DNA of 64,000 nucleotides from positions 10,921,321-10,985,320 of the forward strand of contig OZ038438.1 of assembly GCA_964036275.1 (NCBI GenBank), given 5' to 3'. Made by a program: the position numbers and the translations under genes. Of the stretch, positions 12,901 to 24,800 are shown piece by piece. The notes under the pieces were generated by a model, which worked only from the letters and a program-made list of their open reading frames with translations, ran no database searches and had not been told where the DNA came from. How positions within the stretch are numbered: position 1 is the first letter of the stretch; every line of letters begins with the position of its first letter. The DNA is from Litoditis marina. Its lineage: Eukaryota > Nematoda > Chromadorea > Rhabditida > Rhabditidae.

Positions 12901-14176
12901 CACCATTATTTCAGGTTCTCGAGAGACATCGAACATATGACAGGTACACCGCCGGGTCAGTACTGGTTGATAACATGGAGGTTCATTGCACCCATTATCA
13001 TGGCTGTGTTGTTCACTACTTCTGTTGTACATAGTTTCTCCACCCCTACCACGTACTACGCGTACCACGCAGATAAGGTTGGTCAGCTAGATTGAAAGCG
13101 AATACTTCGTAAATGTAGAGTACACTCGAAACTTCACTTATAGTCGTCGCCAACGGAAAGGCGGGAGGGTACTGTATATCTCACTTTCCGCTGTGTACGC
13201 ACACATATCTTCGATTCTAAAGCCTGTCAGTTTGTGCTCTAATAGCGCAGTGGTTAGCGCTCTGCTGCAAAACTTTTGCTCGCAGGTTCGATTCCAGCAA
13301 GAGACAGAAATTTATAAATTTGGCACTCACTATAGTCGTTGTCTTCCAATAACATATTGGAGCTACAAGGCTCGAAAAACAGCAAAAAATCATCGATAAG
13401 ATGTCTCTTATCTATGTTGTAGTTTGACTCATGCGCTCTCTTGTTAGTAGATTGTGCTTTGAACCTTTGAATACTTTGGGACACTTTTTCCATAGGTATT
13501 CAATCGTTTATGTCATATTTTCTCATGATACTCAAATATTATACCTATGAGCAATAAACTGTTTATTATAAGAAACTCCTGGAAGCCCGATCGACAATCA
13601 TGTTTTACACGTTTAGACCATTTTCTGTCAACTGAAAGGTTGAAAGTGGAACTATATATCCGCATATACGGCTTCTTCCAGGCTAAATTGATCGAAACAC
13701 AATACCCGACATGGTCGATGTTTATGGCTCTCGGAATGGTTCTACTCGCTATTCTTCCCACATTCTCCGTCTGGTTCTTGCGTTATTTCAAGATATGGAA
13801 GATAGAGGGAGACATACCAACGGTAATTTTTGCGAGAATACTATGCAGTCTTCGTAAGACCTATTTGAACGTTTTGGTATACAAATACCTTTTGAACTGT
13901 CCTGATTAGTTGACCATGTATATAACGTCAAAATCTGGCATCTGAGGAACAAAAAAGTCGTCAGAACATAGAATATTATATTCAAAACGATTTTTAGTCA
14001 CCGGGGACTTTTTCAATGAATCAGCGAACTGTATACTATAGCTTTTCTAGGCGGCAAAGTGTCTGAACACAACTCCTAGTACGACGTACATGTTGAAGTC
14101 AGAGCAGTCTTTCAATCGCATGACGGAATCATCGGTGTCAGTGGCAGAGACCACGCCTATGGCTTCAAATCACTGA
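6957..14176 (+). CDS. SLC6 family sodium-coupled amino-acid/neurotransmitter transporter (B0AT/NTT4-like), 18 exons
   Basis: Eighteen exons join without a frame break to 699 codons: 6957-7115, 7203-7277, 7506-7593, 7700-7834, 8210-8325, 8410-8510, 8960-9068, 9521-9631, 9833-9911, 10012-10174, 10378-10468, 10711-10794, 10937-11063, 11294-11424, 12197-12297, 12915-13077, 13682-13822 and 14051-14176. The family signature is clear. TM1 has [19 protein letters not shown], the stretch that lines the Na+ and substrate sites. The second extracellular loop has paired cysteines ([14 protein letters not shown]) and FWNRKALD, and the TM6 region has [18 protein letters not shown]. These details resemble the B0AT/NTT4 (SLC6A15-20) branch more than the GABA or monoamine branches. 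N- and C-termini are hydrophilic; the last exon is Ser/Thr-rich. The protein should be a 12-helix plasma-membrane symporter. The exact C. elegans snf orthologue is not established here, and the substrate is unknown. Confidence 0.95.
7318..7473 (-). repeat. tRNA-like short interspersed element, copy 1
   Basis: It lies in intron 2 of the SLC6 gene. On the minus strand it reads from CGTCGCCAACGGAAAGG through the CAGTACC and TTTCCGCTGTGTACGGAC blocks to a decayed tRNA-like head (GGTTAGCACCCTG...CTCGCAGGTTCGATACC). The same order of blocks occurs at 13138-13335 (plus) and 26898-27115 (minus). This copy is the most diverged. Confidence 0.6.
8572..8680 (+). mobile_element. Probable 3' end of a truncated LINE/SINE with (TTTGA)n tail
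   Basis: Within SLC6 intron 6, TGTAATAAATATTTGATTTGATTTGATTTGATT is a short tandem-repeat tail of the kind that ends non-LTR elements. About 90 bases before it could be the element's 3' UTR. There is no coding remnant, so the call rests on the tail alone. Confidence 0.35.
12533..12770. repeat. ATCGAAA-type low-complexity block
   Basis: In SLC6 intron 15, variants of ATCGAAA/TTTCGAT recur in both orientations for about 240 bp, giving many short self-complementary pairs. No reading frame is maintained. Confidence 0.7.
12801..12840. repeat. Tandem repeat (CATAATATAT)x4
   Basis: Four exact 10-base units in a row, inside SLC6 intron 15. Confidence 0.9.
13138..13335 (+). repeat. tRNA-like short interspersed element, copy 2 (best preserved)
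   Basis: In SLC6 intron 16. It begins TATAGTCGTCGCCAACGGAAAG and ends TTTGGCACTCACTATA, so the termini TATAGT/ACTATA are inverted. The inner part GTGCTCTAATAGCGCAGTGGTTAGCGC...CTCGCAGGTTCGATTCC carries sequences like the tRNA A box (TAGCGCAGTGGTTAGC) and B box (GGTTCGATTCC). The D-arm can pair (GCGC/GCGC) but the acceptor pairs only partly, so this is not a functional tRNA. It could be a tRNA-derived SINE or a MITE that captured a tRNA. Confidence 0.7.
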
Positions 14177-15932
14177 TTGGAACAATCGTCAGTAGAAGCA
14201 GGCATTTGCCTCATGTAAATACTTCTCACGGTTTTCTTTTGAAATGTTATTGTCAATGACTTGATCTTTTGCTCCACCGTGCTACAAAGTTTTAAGAGTA
14301 TATTGCTGTAGAAAACTGCAATAGGGGTTCGATTAGTACATTTTCTACAACTATATGCAGTTTTCTAGGGCTCATTCCGTATAATTGGATGTTTGATCTT
14401 GTACAAACAGTCCAAAGTGTAGTACATTTTTAGAACCAATGTCTGATTTTCACTACCTTTGTACTGCTGGATATGAGTTCTTATTACAACACCGGTACAC
14501 ACGTTGTGTTGTGGGTAGATATCGTTGAGCAATAGCAAACGAACAGCATAATCTGTATTTACGAATTCCAATTGTTTGTCATCAGCAATGTGTTCCTACA
14601 GACTGAGTTGTGTGCAAGTTCAGAGAGCTTTCTCTCCATTTGCAGTCCCGCCTTTCCTCAGCTCTCTGAACTGGTAACGTGTCATAGTTGACAATTGAAT
14701 TGTAGAATCATTTTAAATTTGTCTTTATGAGCAAAACATCGTAATGGGCCGTTAGCAATTCATGACATTATCGTTTTTTAGTATCGGAACATCGAAAGAA
14801 CACATAAAAACGGATAACCACCGTTCTAAGGGTGTTCCGCATACGTTTCACTCAATCGTTTCGAAGCTCAATTGGTGACTTTTTTGAACATTCAATCGTT
14901 GTCATTAAACTGTTGGAACATCAAGTCTTGAGCTCAATTTTTCTTTTACGAATTTTAAATAAGACTTCTCGATCCCGGTGTGAATGGGATGATTTTTCTT
15001 AGATTTTAGAACACAGTATGTTTTCAGAAAGAAAAAGAGTCACCTGTGGTCGTATTTATAATCTCAAAATAAGAAGATTTTTACAGCCTTCCAAATTGTT
15101 CTGACAATTGATTTGACACAGGCAATTTTCAAAAAAACATGAAATTCTTAAAAAAATCGAATCAGATGTGAAACGTTAGTGCTTGATACTTCGCTCATTA
15201 TTACTGAGATAACAAAATACGGCCACTGAAAACCACACTTCGACAGATTGCCAAAATATAATGTTGTTCGTATTCCCATAATATTTGATGAAACATTATA
15301 ATAGTGTTTTTGTAGATCTTATTCATTCTATCCATCCGGTTAGTGGCTGAGAAAAGTCAACTTTTACTTCCTTGGTTGCAAATGTTTGTAGATCGAGAAA
15401 AAAGCTTGCGATGCCCTGGAAACGGAACATTGAATCAAAAGTACAAGTTATAGAGAAGTGTGAAAATAGTTTAAAAATAACCTTAGGAACGAAGGAGTCC
15501 TTGAGCGCCGTGGGGATACCCATCAAGTGCAATTCCGCATGCAAAATGGCCGTCACTTTAGTGTCAGTGTTGCTGTAAACAAACAATTCAAGAAAAACGC
15601 TGTGATCGATTCATAGATGACATTAAGCCGTTTCGGGTTTAATTAAAAACTCATAGAAACACACATTATTATTTTCTAACCGCATCCGTTTGAACATTTT
15701 GAGCACGAGAGAACGAAAATCGCCGCGCAATTAAGTGACGTTGGGTAATATCGAATGAGATAACAATTCCTTAGTGTGTCCTTTTACTGAATGAGAACAC
15801 AACACAACAGGGATTAGTAATTAATGATGAACTAGAACAAAGTGGTCAAAAGTTGAATGTTTTACTCTCATTTACCTCACAATAAGAAAACTATAATAGA
15901 AATGTTATTTCTCGGTAAAAACAACTATTCAT

Positions 15933-16493
15933 ATTTGTATAAAAAGCGAATGTAAAGTGAGGAACGATTAGCTTTTGAGATTGAACTGCATGGAATGTAG
16001 AAAAGGACGTCAATAACTCAAGAGGGAAATGAAAAATCTAATCTCGCAATTTTCATGATCATCCTGACAAACTAAATCATAAACAAAGTGCTCAACCTTT
16101 GAGAACATTCCGCTAACACTAAAAACGTATCTGAAACAAAAATTAGCTATACTGTCAATCAATCTAGTCAGAAATGTGAAGAGAAAGACAATGTGCATCA
16201 TTCCTCATTAGAATGCTAACTTCACGTGATTGTTCAATTCACTAGTATACTATGTTCTGTTAACAGTTTCGAATCAGTGGTGAGAAATTATCATATTCGG
16301 ACGTTTCAACTAATGTATGTTAGCTGCAAGTTCTTTCTCAGTAGAAAACCAAAATGTTTTTGACCCATGAAAATTGCGCGATTAGATTTTTCATTTCCCT
16401 CTTGAGTTATTGACCTCCTTTTCTACATTCCATGCAGTTCAATCTCAAAAGCTAATCGTTGCTCACTTCACATTCGTTTTTTTATACAAATTG
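15933..16493. mobile_element. MITE-like element with ~120-bp inverted arms
   Basis: The left arm (about 15933-16060, starting TTTGTATAAAAAGCGAATGT) and right arm (about 16367-16493) are near-identical inverted copies. Both contain GCTTTTGAGATTGAACTGCATGGAATGTAGAAAAGG or its complement, and both contain the CTCAAGAGGGAAATG block. The ~300-bp centre has no coding frame of note. This is a non-autonomous DNA-transposon shape. Confidence 0.75.
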
Positions 16494-16639
16494 ACCTCTT
16501 TTTATGTATTTCCGAAGAGAATAATGAATTTATAGATATGAAATGAAGACATCTAATCAATTATTGCTTTTTGAAAGTTTATTCAACTCAACAGGTAAAA
16601 CTAAGTTGATGTTTAAAACACATAAACTGCGTTACAAGT

Positions 16640-16795
16640 TTGGTTAGTAAGCACCCTCTCAGAAACCGTGATCGATCCCTGGTTTCGGGCAGCGCACGTG
16701 TGGCGCCGTTCATTTCTTTCTTCCTTTGTGGCGATTTGGCTTAGTCGGCAGAGCAGCGCACTACAGTCCAGTAGGCCGGGGGTTCGAATCCATTC
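16640..16795 (+). repeat. tRNA-like/pseudo-tRNA sequence (two adjacent degenerate units)
   Basis: At 16734-16793, TGGCTTAGTCGGCAGAGCAGCGCACTACAGTCC...CCGGGGGTTCGAATCC has very good A and B box sequences, but the acceptor stem and anticodon stem do not pair properly. Just upstream, TGGTTAGTAAGC...GATCGATCCC (about 16642-16683) looks like a second, more decayed head. I call it tRNA-derived, not a working tRNA. Confidence 0.45.
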
Positions 16796-17002
16796 ACAAA
16801 CATCAATTTAGTTTTTGTTCGATTAACCTTTTTATGGAGTCAGGATCTCTACAGATTAACACTATTTCTTTTCCAATATATTTTAATCTGTTCAAACTAC
16901 CAAAAAGCAAAACAACAGCTCCCTGCGCACACTCCACACATCTAGAAGTAATTGTCAAAGCAGCTAAGAGCAATGTTTCCAGGGCGACAAAATGACTCAG
17001 TA

Positions 17003-17060
17003 TCGGTCCAAGACAGACGAATCGGTTAACCGATCGGTCCAAGACAGACGAATCGGTTAA
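17003..17060. repeat. Direct repeat of 26 bases
   Basis: CGGTCCAAGACAGACGAATCGGTTAA occurs at 17003-17028 and again at 17035-17060, with a short self-complementary link GGTTAACC between them. Confidence 0.8.
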
Positions 17061-20000
17061 ATTCGTCGGCTTTGCGGCCGCCACGCGGCCACCACGCCGC
17101 GCGGCCGCTGTCCGAAGCCATTTTCGCGAGACGATTTTTAGTCGACTGTCGATCACTCGTCGCACATTAAATATAGAATAGCTCAAGTATAGAGCCTTTC
17201 ATCCTCTATCTTTCTCTATCAAAATCTCAAAAATTCGTTCAGGAGTTTTCGAGAAAATGGCATAAAACCACTTTTGAAAGTCCACAATCTTGTGATCAAA
17301 AACTGATCTGCGCAGCGCGCGATCTGACCAAGTAAGTTTCCTATTAGATACCTTGGATTATTTCGTATTCTTATGTGAACAAGTAGGTTTCCTATCAGAC
17401 ATCTTGGAATATTTCGCTTTAATTGTTCATTTGGTCTAATTTTTATCTGCGTTATGTTGAATGAACTGAAAACTTTTTATAAGAAAGAGTACACAGCTGA
17501 CCATGGTTCCAACATAAGCAGCGTGGGGTGCGTATGGGCACGTACAACACCTTCTCTGACTGGTGCTCCTGGATGGGTCACACTAGCAATCACTACGGAT
17601 CGCGTACCTAAAACTTTCTTCTCTATTTAATTCCATCTAATTATAACGTTCTCATTTCTCTTTTCGAATTTTTGTGTTAATACGCCAATGAGTATAAGGC
17701 TAAAATTGAAATTGTTTATCGCTAATGGGGACCGAATATATTGTGGGAGGGACCGCTGTGAACAACACCCCCCACTCAACAATCACTGTCAGATTGAATG
17801 TTTAGCATGCTTTTCTATTGCGTCAACATTTATTGCTCTAATTTGACACATAAACTCTTCTCTAAAAATGCCGCAGCTTTGGGTCAGAGCATAGATCTGG
17901 AGGGGATGACATAGGATAGAAAGAATTCGACAACTAAAAAGGTGTTATAAGTATTGTTTTCCATCAAAGAACAGTAGAATTTTAAAAAACGCCTGAATAG
18001 TTTTTAAAACATTTTGAAAGCCTCAGTGAGCATGACGAGAAATATACCGGATTTGCTGTCGGTGTGAAAACGACACATGTCCACTGTATCTCGCGGAGAT
18101 ACAAGTCCCATCAATCGAGATTTCGTGTCATGTCTGATGATAGAAGTGTTCTGCAAGCAGCACTAAAAATTCATGAATACTTCTTGGTAAAACAATGAAA
18201 CAAATAATTATCCAAGCCTGAAGTTCTCCGGCCCAGGCACACACTATTAGAACTTTTGTTGTGAATAATTCGCACTTGTGTTCTGGGCTATTTCCATACA
18301 AACAATTCAGTGGATCACACGAAAGTTAGATTCATTGAATGCACTATATTGACCCAATTTGTGGTTGGCTCAACACAAAAATTTGCTTTATAATTATAAG
18401 CTCCATAAACTCCTAAAACGAGTATTTGAAACATTCTTCATCCACATTCTCCAGCAATTTTTTCTATATAATATACATATATATACATTTTCATTTTCAC
18501 AGTCGATTCGTCGTCAGATGGTTCTACTGATGTTTCTGGCATGTCACTGGATCTATGTCTCAGAACATACGAATGTCCACCATGAGGAATCAAATGTACC
18601 ACTACTGCACAAGAAGACGTTTTGACGATAGTGTGTATGTGATATGTATGATGATCACCGCCTCGAAACGATGCGAAGTGAAACAATAAATATGTAAATA
18701 TAGCTCTCACTATATCTGAAAAACTCATTATATCTGAAAAAACCCAACATTTTCTAATCTTTCAATAACATAAGTTCCCGCCGACTGACTGTCCCATTTT
18801 TGTCGAAACGGTCCTTCTGGATGAACAAAGGCCGCCACCTGAATAGAATAGAAGCTTTATCATTAACTTTTGAATGTATAGTATCAGCATGAACAATGCC
18901 TAGAAGTTCTGTCACGCTAACCCATCTATGAAAGACTCGACGCAACGAACAGGGCCAGCTCAAGAATGCCCATTCCCAGACACAAAACTGTTATTATGTT
19001 TTTATTATTGTTTAGGATGGTTCACCTCAATACAGTGAATTAATGTCTTCATTTTATCCATTGTTTATCATAGTTCGCCGGTTTGACAAAAATCGTACAT
19101 GTGTACGCCATTTGTGTGCCTGTAGCTTTCACACTGCATTTCGATCGGAATATGTGGAACTAATGTGGACATCAAACTACAATACACTTTTCGCAAGGAC
19201 TCAGAATGGGAACTGAACATACTTTACCTCTGCTGGCGATCTGTGTGGAACAATTCCCTCATATCGAAAGATGTTGTCATCGGTGATATTACAACGAGTA
19301 ACCCATACTTTCCCGGCCTTCTAAATCACAGTACAATTTGGTACAACCGTTAAGATAGTAGCAATACTTCAGATTACTACTCAACATCTCTACCCCAATC
19401 AGAACGATTGCGCAACAAATGTGAAAATATGTCGAAAGAGGTTAGAGAGAGAGGAGCTTCATAGAGAGAGCATATATTTTTCTACAATTTCAACTCCAAA
19501 ACAACTCCATCGCTTGTTCACAAACATTTTGTCCATTATTACCGTGAGGCGGAAAGGAGATAGCAGAATTCAAATTCGTGTTTTTCGAGAGTGTAATTAG
19601 TACAGATTGAATATACGAAAGTATACCTTTTCAGTGTGTAGATTCCATTCCAATGAATGGAGAAGTTGATAAATTTTTCTTTCCGCACATTGCATTGTAA
19701 TCTCATATTGAGTTTTGTCGTTCAAACACTCCATTTATTTGTTATCTATCTGTGAGGGCGAGAAAGTTACTGCGGTGAGAATCGGGTTATGAACAATCGT
19801 GGTGTGTACGCAAAATAAAATGGAAATGACCCTCCGTGTTGGAAATAGGACAAAATCTCTTTGTTCCTGCCTCTGGACTAGATCTGTTTCTAGATAACCG
19901 ACTCTGAAATGAAATTTAAAAAAGTTGATTGTTTATTCTAAGATTTCCGCATAAAATACAGAGTTTTCTCAAAACACACGTTGTCAGAAACTCTACGAGC

Positions 20001-20962
20001 TTAATTTCTGAAAACACTCTGTCCGGCTCCGTTCAATAGTTGTGCGCAGCCCTTACAAGCATATAGCGTAACAGGGCCACTACACCCTTTTTCATCATCT
20101 CCATTTTGTTCATATAACAATGTGGAAAGTCACGTGTTGAATCCAGAATAAATCTATTTCATTCTATATTGGCTTGGGGGGGTGGTAGTCTAACGATGAA
20201 CTTTCACAGAACCTCTCTAGGAAGGTTGGTAACTAGATAATAATACCCAAGCTCATCGAATTGTGCCCTACATAGTTTGGTGCACCGTAAATCATGTATA
20301 GGTACTCTGGAGAACTTTGAGCGTGAATTCGTGTCTGTGCGAGAAACGGAAGCCAACATTTACAGGCTTTACCAACCAATGAAAATCTCCAATAAAACAT
20401 AGGTAACTCTGAACACTTCCATAAATAAATCTTTTTCTCACGTTTTCGATAAAAAAAAACAACCAGATATTTTGTGTGCATCGAACGGAACTTCTGAAAA
20501 AAAACGTCGTATTTTTGTCTTTCAATATTAATTGAGAATTCCGGTTTAAATCGCCATCGTTCAAACAGCCAGTTTTAATTTTCTCGCTAAATTGTCTTTG
20601 GTTTCTCGCGTGAGTGATGTTGTGCATAGGTGTCAAATTGCCATTTTAGTAGAGAACATGACACCCCTCGAAATGAAATTGAAAACATGATCAACATTCT
20701 ACGCGGCGTAGGAAACCGTCCAATCTTATGAGAAGATCATATGATGAACATTCCCAGAACTCTTCAAGAGAAGTAATGTTATTAGGCAAATTCGAAGCCT
20801 ATATACGACACTGTTCTAGAAGGTTTTGACCGTCTATAGGGTATAACGATAAGCTATGACGCGCTTAAAAACAGTAGTCTGATTCAAACGCAATCATTTG
20901 AAAAGTTGTGTAGCCGATAATGAGGAAGTTGGAGTTTCTTGCTCATTCAGAACTAGGCGTTT

Positions 20963-22199
20963 CACAGTACGTGTAATAATAATAATAATAGTAATAATAG
21001 TTTATTACGGGATCAGAATCTGTACAATTCGCCGCAACATTTTATCTTTCCAAGTGTGCATCTCTTCTCTAGCGATCCTCATCCAGTTTCTTCCGACAGC
21101 TTCTTCGAACTCATCTCTCCATCTTTGTTTTGGTCGCCCCGGGGGTCTTGGTGCGTCAATTGGACACCATTCCACCATCGTTTTCGCCCAACGATCATTT
21201 TCCATGCGGCTGACGTGTCTTGCCCACGACCATTTTCTCATGGCAGCACGTTCACGAATGTCTGGTAGTCGCACTGTTCTCGAAAGCCACTCGTTGGTAT
21301 GACGATCGAAAAGGGTCACACCAATCATTTTTCTCATCATTCTCCGCTGACCAGTGATCAAGGTAGAATGATCTTTGAGACGGAGTACCCATGTCTCACA
21401 GCCATACAGAATTGCTGGTTCTATGCATGCCTGGTAGACCTTACGTTTCAGCGCCAATGAAACGGTACGACTTGTGAGAAGTTGATAGTATCGATTGAAA
21501 GCACACCAACCCGCACGAATTCGACGTTGTATTTCAGGCGTATCGTTCAGCTCAAACGAGAGACGGTGTCCAAGATAAATGAACTTTTCACAATAGAGTA
21601 GGATCAATCCATCGACAGTGATAGGTGTTTCAGTATAGTTTGACATCACCAATGTCTTTTCATGATTGATTGTGAGGCCCACTCTCTTGCTGGCCTCTGA
21701 CAGCTCTTGTAACATTTGCTGAAGTTCGTGAGGACACTGAGAGAAAACAACAATGTCATCAGCAAAGCGGAGATTAGTGAGTCTTGTGCCACTGATCGGA
21801 ATACCGTACTCATCCCAGTCAAGGACGCGGAAGACTTCTTCGACAACAGCAGAGAACAACATTGGGGATATGGTATCTCCCTGTCGAACTCCTCGCTGAA
21901 CCACTACTGGTGTCTTGTCGGTACCTATCCTGACATGAACCTGCGCTTTTGCATAAACTGCTTTTATTGTATTGATTATCTTCGTGTTAACCCCTTGGTT
22001 GGAAAGAGCTGTCCACACTGAGTCAAACTCGACTGAGTCGAATGCTTTGCGATAATCAACGAATGCCATGTACAGAGGAAAGCGGTATTCACATGATTTT
22101 TGCATGAGCTCACGTACGGCAAACACGTGGTCTATCGTTGAGAACTGTTTACGAAAACCTGCTTGCTCTGCTGGCTGGTTATCCTCCACAGTACGTGTA
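20963..22199 (-). mobile_element. 5'-truncated RTE-clade LINE with 13-bp target-site duplication
   Basis: On the minus strand a continuous reading frame (22186 to 21005) encodes the central and C-terminal reverse transcriptase. It has FVDYRKAFDSVEF, RGVRQGDTISPMLFS and the catalytic RFADDIVVF (an FADD box), then the RTE-type C-terminus with KRKVYQACIEPAILYGCETW and a final PPGRPKQRWRDEFEEAVG. A trinucleotide (ATT)n-type tail follows the stop (20976-21000). The identical 13-mer CACAGTACGTGTA sits at 20963-20975 and 22187-22199, which is a target-site duplication, so the element proper is 20976-22186. It lacks the endonuclease and the N-terminal part of the RT. The RT frame has no stops, so the copy is fairly young. 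Confidence 0.9.
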
Positions 22200-24790
22200 C
22201 TCAAACGATTCCAATCAAAGGATACTGTCCCAAATGTGGAAAAGACCAAGAGATGTAGCAGAAGTTATTTCATGCTCATTTCACCAATATCGACCAAAGC
22301 GTGTCAAAAATGGATTTCGACTAGCAATTACTCTCGCAGACCAGTGATAACCCGTTAAATTGTCATTTACATGTGAATATGAGCTGTTGTCTGAACAATA
22401 GTCAGTAAATATCATATAGCGAGAGCAAAACAAGATGGAGCTGACGGAAAACCAGCTACACAGTGTGTCCACGGGCGTCATGGATTTGCGACTGCGTAAT
22501 GTTTTAATCTTACTCTGTTTCTGCCAAGAAGGTTCAATCTCACCCTGTTTGCAAAACGAACCTTTTCTGTTGCATTTGTCGAATATAACCAACAAAGCCC
22601 GTTGTGTTGAGCGTTTTATATATCCACTTCAACACCTGCGATAAGTAAACAGTTTTATTCTGACAGAAGTGGTCAAGTCGTTATTTCTATAATGTACCAA
22701 GTGATCCTATAGAAAATGGGGCACGATTTTCGGAAACAGAATAGGTAGAACTCGTCCAAATATGCGTTCACTATTGAAACTACAGTAATCCTTCCAAAGT
22801 GGGCCTGGCCCTGACATTGTAACATGAAAACAAGTTTTTTTCATAGATTTTCTGTATACCATTTTTTGTGGCTAATAGTGGGGGAACCAACTATTAAGTG
22901 GACCTACAAGCGAGTGATACGTGATGAAAACAGGTGAGATCAACTATATCGTTGACATACATCGGTTCTCACTCTCATCAGTAAACATCAGTAAACGGGA
23001 CCTGCCTCTATGTGCGCTCAGTACATGTACTTCCAGTACCGCTCTAGTATGGTTACGTCTATGAAAACATGAAGCAGAAAAGCATGTAATCCCAGAGAGT
23101 TGAGAATTGAAACCACAACAATCACGCTTTTTTCAATTTCATGTTAACCGTTTTGCCTGGGTTTCCATTTACATTTCATCAATCTGACGACGATATAGAT
23201 GTTGTGGCCTACCCGCATGTCTGATATGAATACATATTGTGCGGACCGCGCCGTGAAGACAATAAAACGCAGTTGAAGCAGCTCTTCTAGTGGTAATCAA
23301 CAGAACAACCATACTTACGTCATCGAGAGGCGCGAACAGAATATAAATGACGAGCAACTGTCTTTCCCAGTTTCTAGATTCATCCACACATGTTTCCTGC
23401 TGCTTTGTCATGAATTGCCGAAAAACTGTTAATAGTTGACATTCAATAAGAGTGCTGATTAGGCACACCAACTTATACAAAACTAGATATCTCTACAATG
23501 ACTCTTCAGACAATTGATTAATTTTGCTGTTGATTAATTTCGCAAAAGTCCTAGCGGAGTATTCCTGAAGCTAGATCCGGATATCCAATCCTCTTTGGCA
23601 AATGTCTTTCTTCTCCTTTGGCCCATAAAACAGGCATGCGTTCCATTACATATATACTAAGATCTCAACAGGATCCGGGGGCGTGTCTCTACGATTTTAG
23701 TTTTAGTGTGGCAGCTTCGAACGTAACATTGCTCGTTCAACAACAGTATTTGTAAATACCCGTTTCAAATATACCAATTCACAAAAGGCCGCGCTAACCA
23801 CCATACTCGCTAGAGACCAATTAAACCGTTTCAGAAAACAAACTTTGTTTGAGTTAGAAACAAGTGATTGCTGGACGCGTTCCACAAAACTACCTAGGAA
23901 GCACAATGATCAGCTTCCTACTACCGAAGATAGTTGCCGAAGAGGTGTCCTAATCACTCGATTCTCTGGTTATCTCCACATGTCTCGAGTAGAGAGCGGA
24001 GTCCCAACTTTGACAAAGTGATTGTATTTGTAAAGTGCTCTGCAAAGATAGAGAACAACGCACAATACCTTCAGCAATCAGTAGAACAGATGATTGAATC
24101 AGCAACTATTAGAATAAATGTTTATCTCAAAGTTGTACTTATCCGAACCTTTTAAATTTTGGCGCGAAGCAACTACAGATCCCACGGTGCATTTATCTAG
24201 TCTAGCTTGTGAGATCAGTCAAAATACAACTCATGTTTTTTTGTTCTACTCCAGCAATTGCAATATAAATTTCGACTTTCTGAACTGTGCAAAGTAGACA
24301 ACATTATTCAACACATCTCCAACAAATCTTTGTTGTAGTTTGTGTTTTTTCAAAGATTTGACCATCTCAGTGTTCTATCGCTAATTGACGTATAATTCAC
24401 AGTTCCCTTCTTGATTCAAATGGGTCTAACTGACATTCAACCACAAGTTGTGACTGTATTGCGTCAGACACAAGCAAGCTAAACATAGAAATATACACAT
24501 TTTTCTAATGGTCTTCGGCAGCCTATTGACACGAAAAGTGTATCAGAATTACGTTTTCGAAAATTGTAAGCGTTTGTTCACCCTTAGAACAGGAATAAAT
24601 AGACATTTTCAAATAACAAAATCATGGCTGAGCAATTCTTATCCGAATTTCATTGGCACGCTGCTCAAGTTCACTTAACGAATGTGAGGACCATAATACT
24701 CGAATATACCTTCTCTTTCCTTGTTCCATGCGGGTACTCGATGCATTACACAATTTCATCAAATGTCCTTAGCTAATATACACCGAAATA
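22200..24790. other. Intergenic region, no gene recognised
   Basis: Only short unconnected open frames are present. A minus-strand frame at 23169-23480 has no recognisable domain. The right end is the upstream region of the nlp-6-like gene. Confidence 0.5.
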
Positions 24791-24796
24791 TTTCAG
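24791..24796 (+). promoter_or_regulatory. Probable spliced-leader acceptor of nlp-6
   Basis: TTTCAG ends four bases before the ATG at 24801. In nematodes this spacing is typical of SL1 trans-splicing, and it supports the chosen start. Confidence 0.6.
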
Positions 24797-24800
24797 TAGA

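Larger units (their letters stand above)
14177..20962. other. Intergenic region, no gene recognised
   Basis: About 6.8 kb without a convincing exon series. It contains the inverted-terminal-repeat element at 15933-16493, tRNA-like sequence at 16640-16795, a 26-base direct repeat at 17003-17060 followed by a GC-rich NotI-type stretch (GCGGCCGC) at about 17073-17108, and two related stretches around 17330 and 17385 (AAGTAGGTTTCCTAT...CTTGGA). Short open frames near 18.4-19.4 kb have no recognisable motif. Confidence 0.5.

Noticed and set aside
16734..16793. Functional tRNA gene
   Set aside because: A and B boxes are good, but the acceptor and anticodon stems do not pair, so it is called tRNA-derived only.
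18754..18963. EF-hand-like stretch on the minus strand (DKNGTVSRREL)
   Set aside because: The loop is one residue short of the 12-residue consensus, there is no partner EF-hand, and no exon series supports it.
22187..22249. N-terminal extension of the RTE reading frame beyond 22187
   Set aside because: The target-site duplication places the element's 5' end at 22186. The in-frame residues before it are host flank.
23169..23480. 103-codon minus-strand open frame
   Set aside because: No domain, no consistent splice partners, and composition like the surrounding non-coding DNA.
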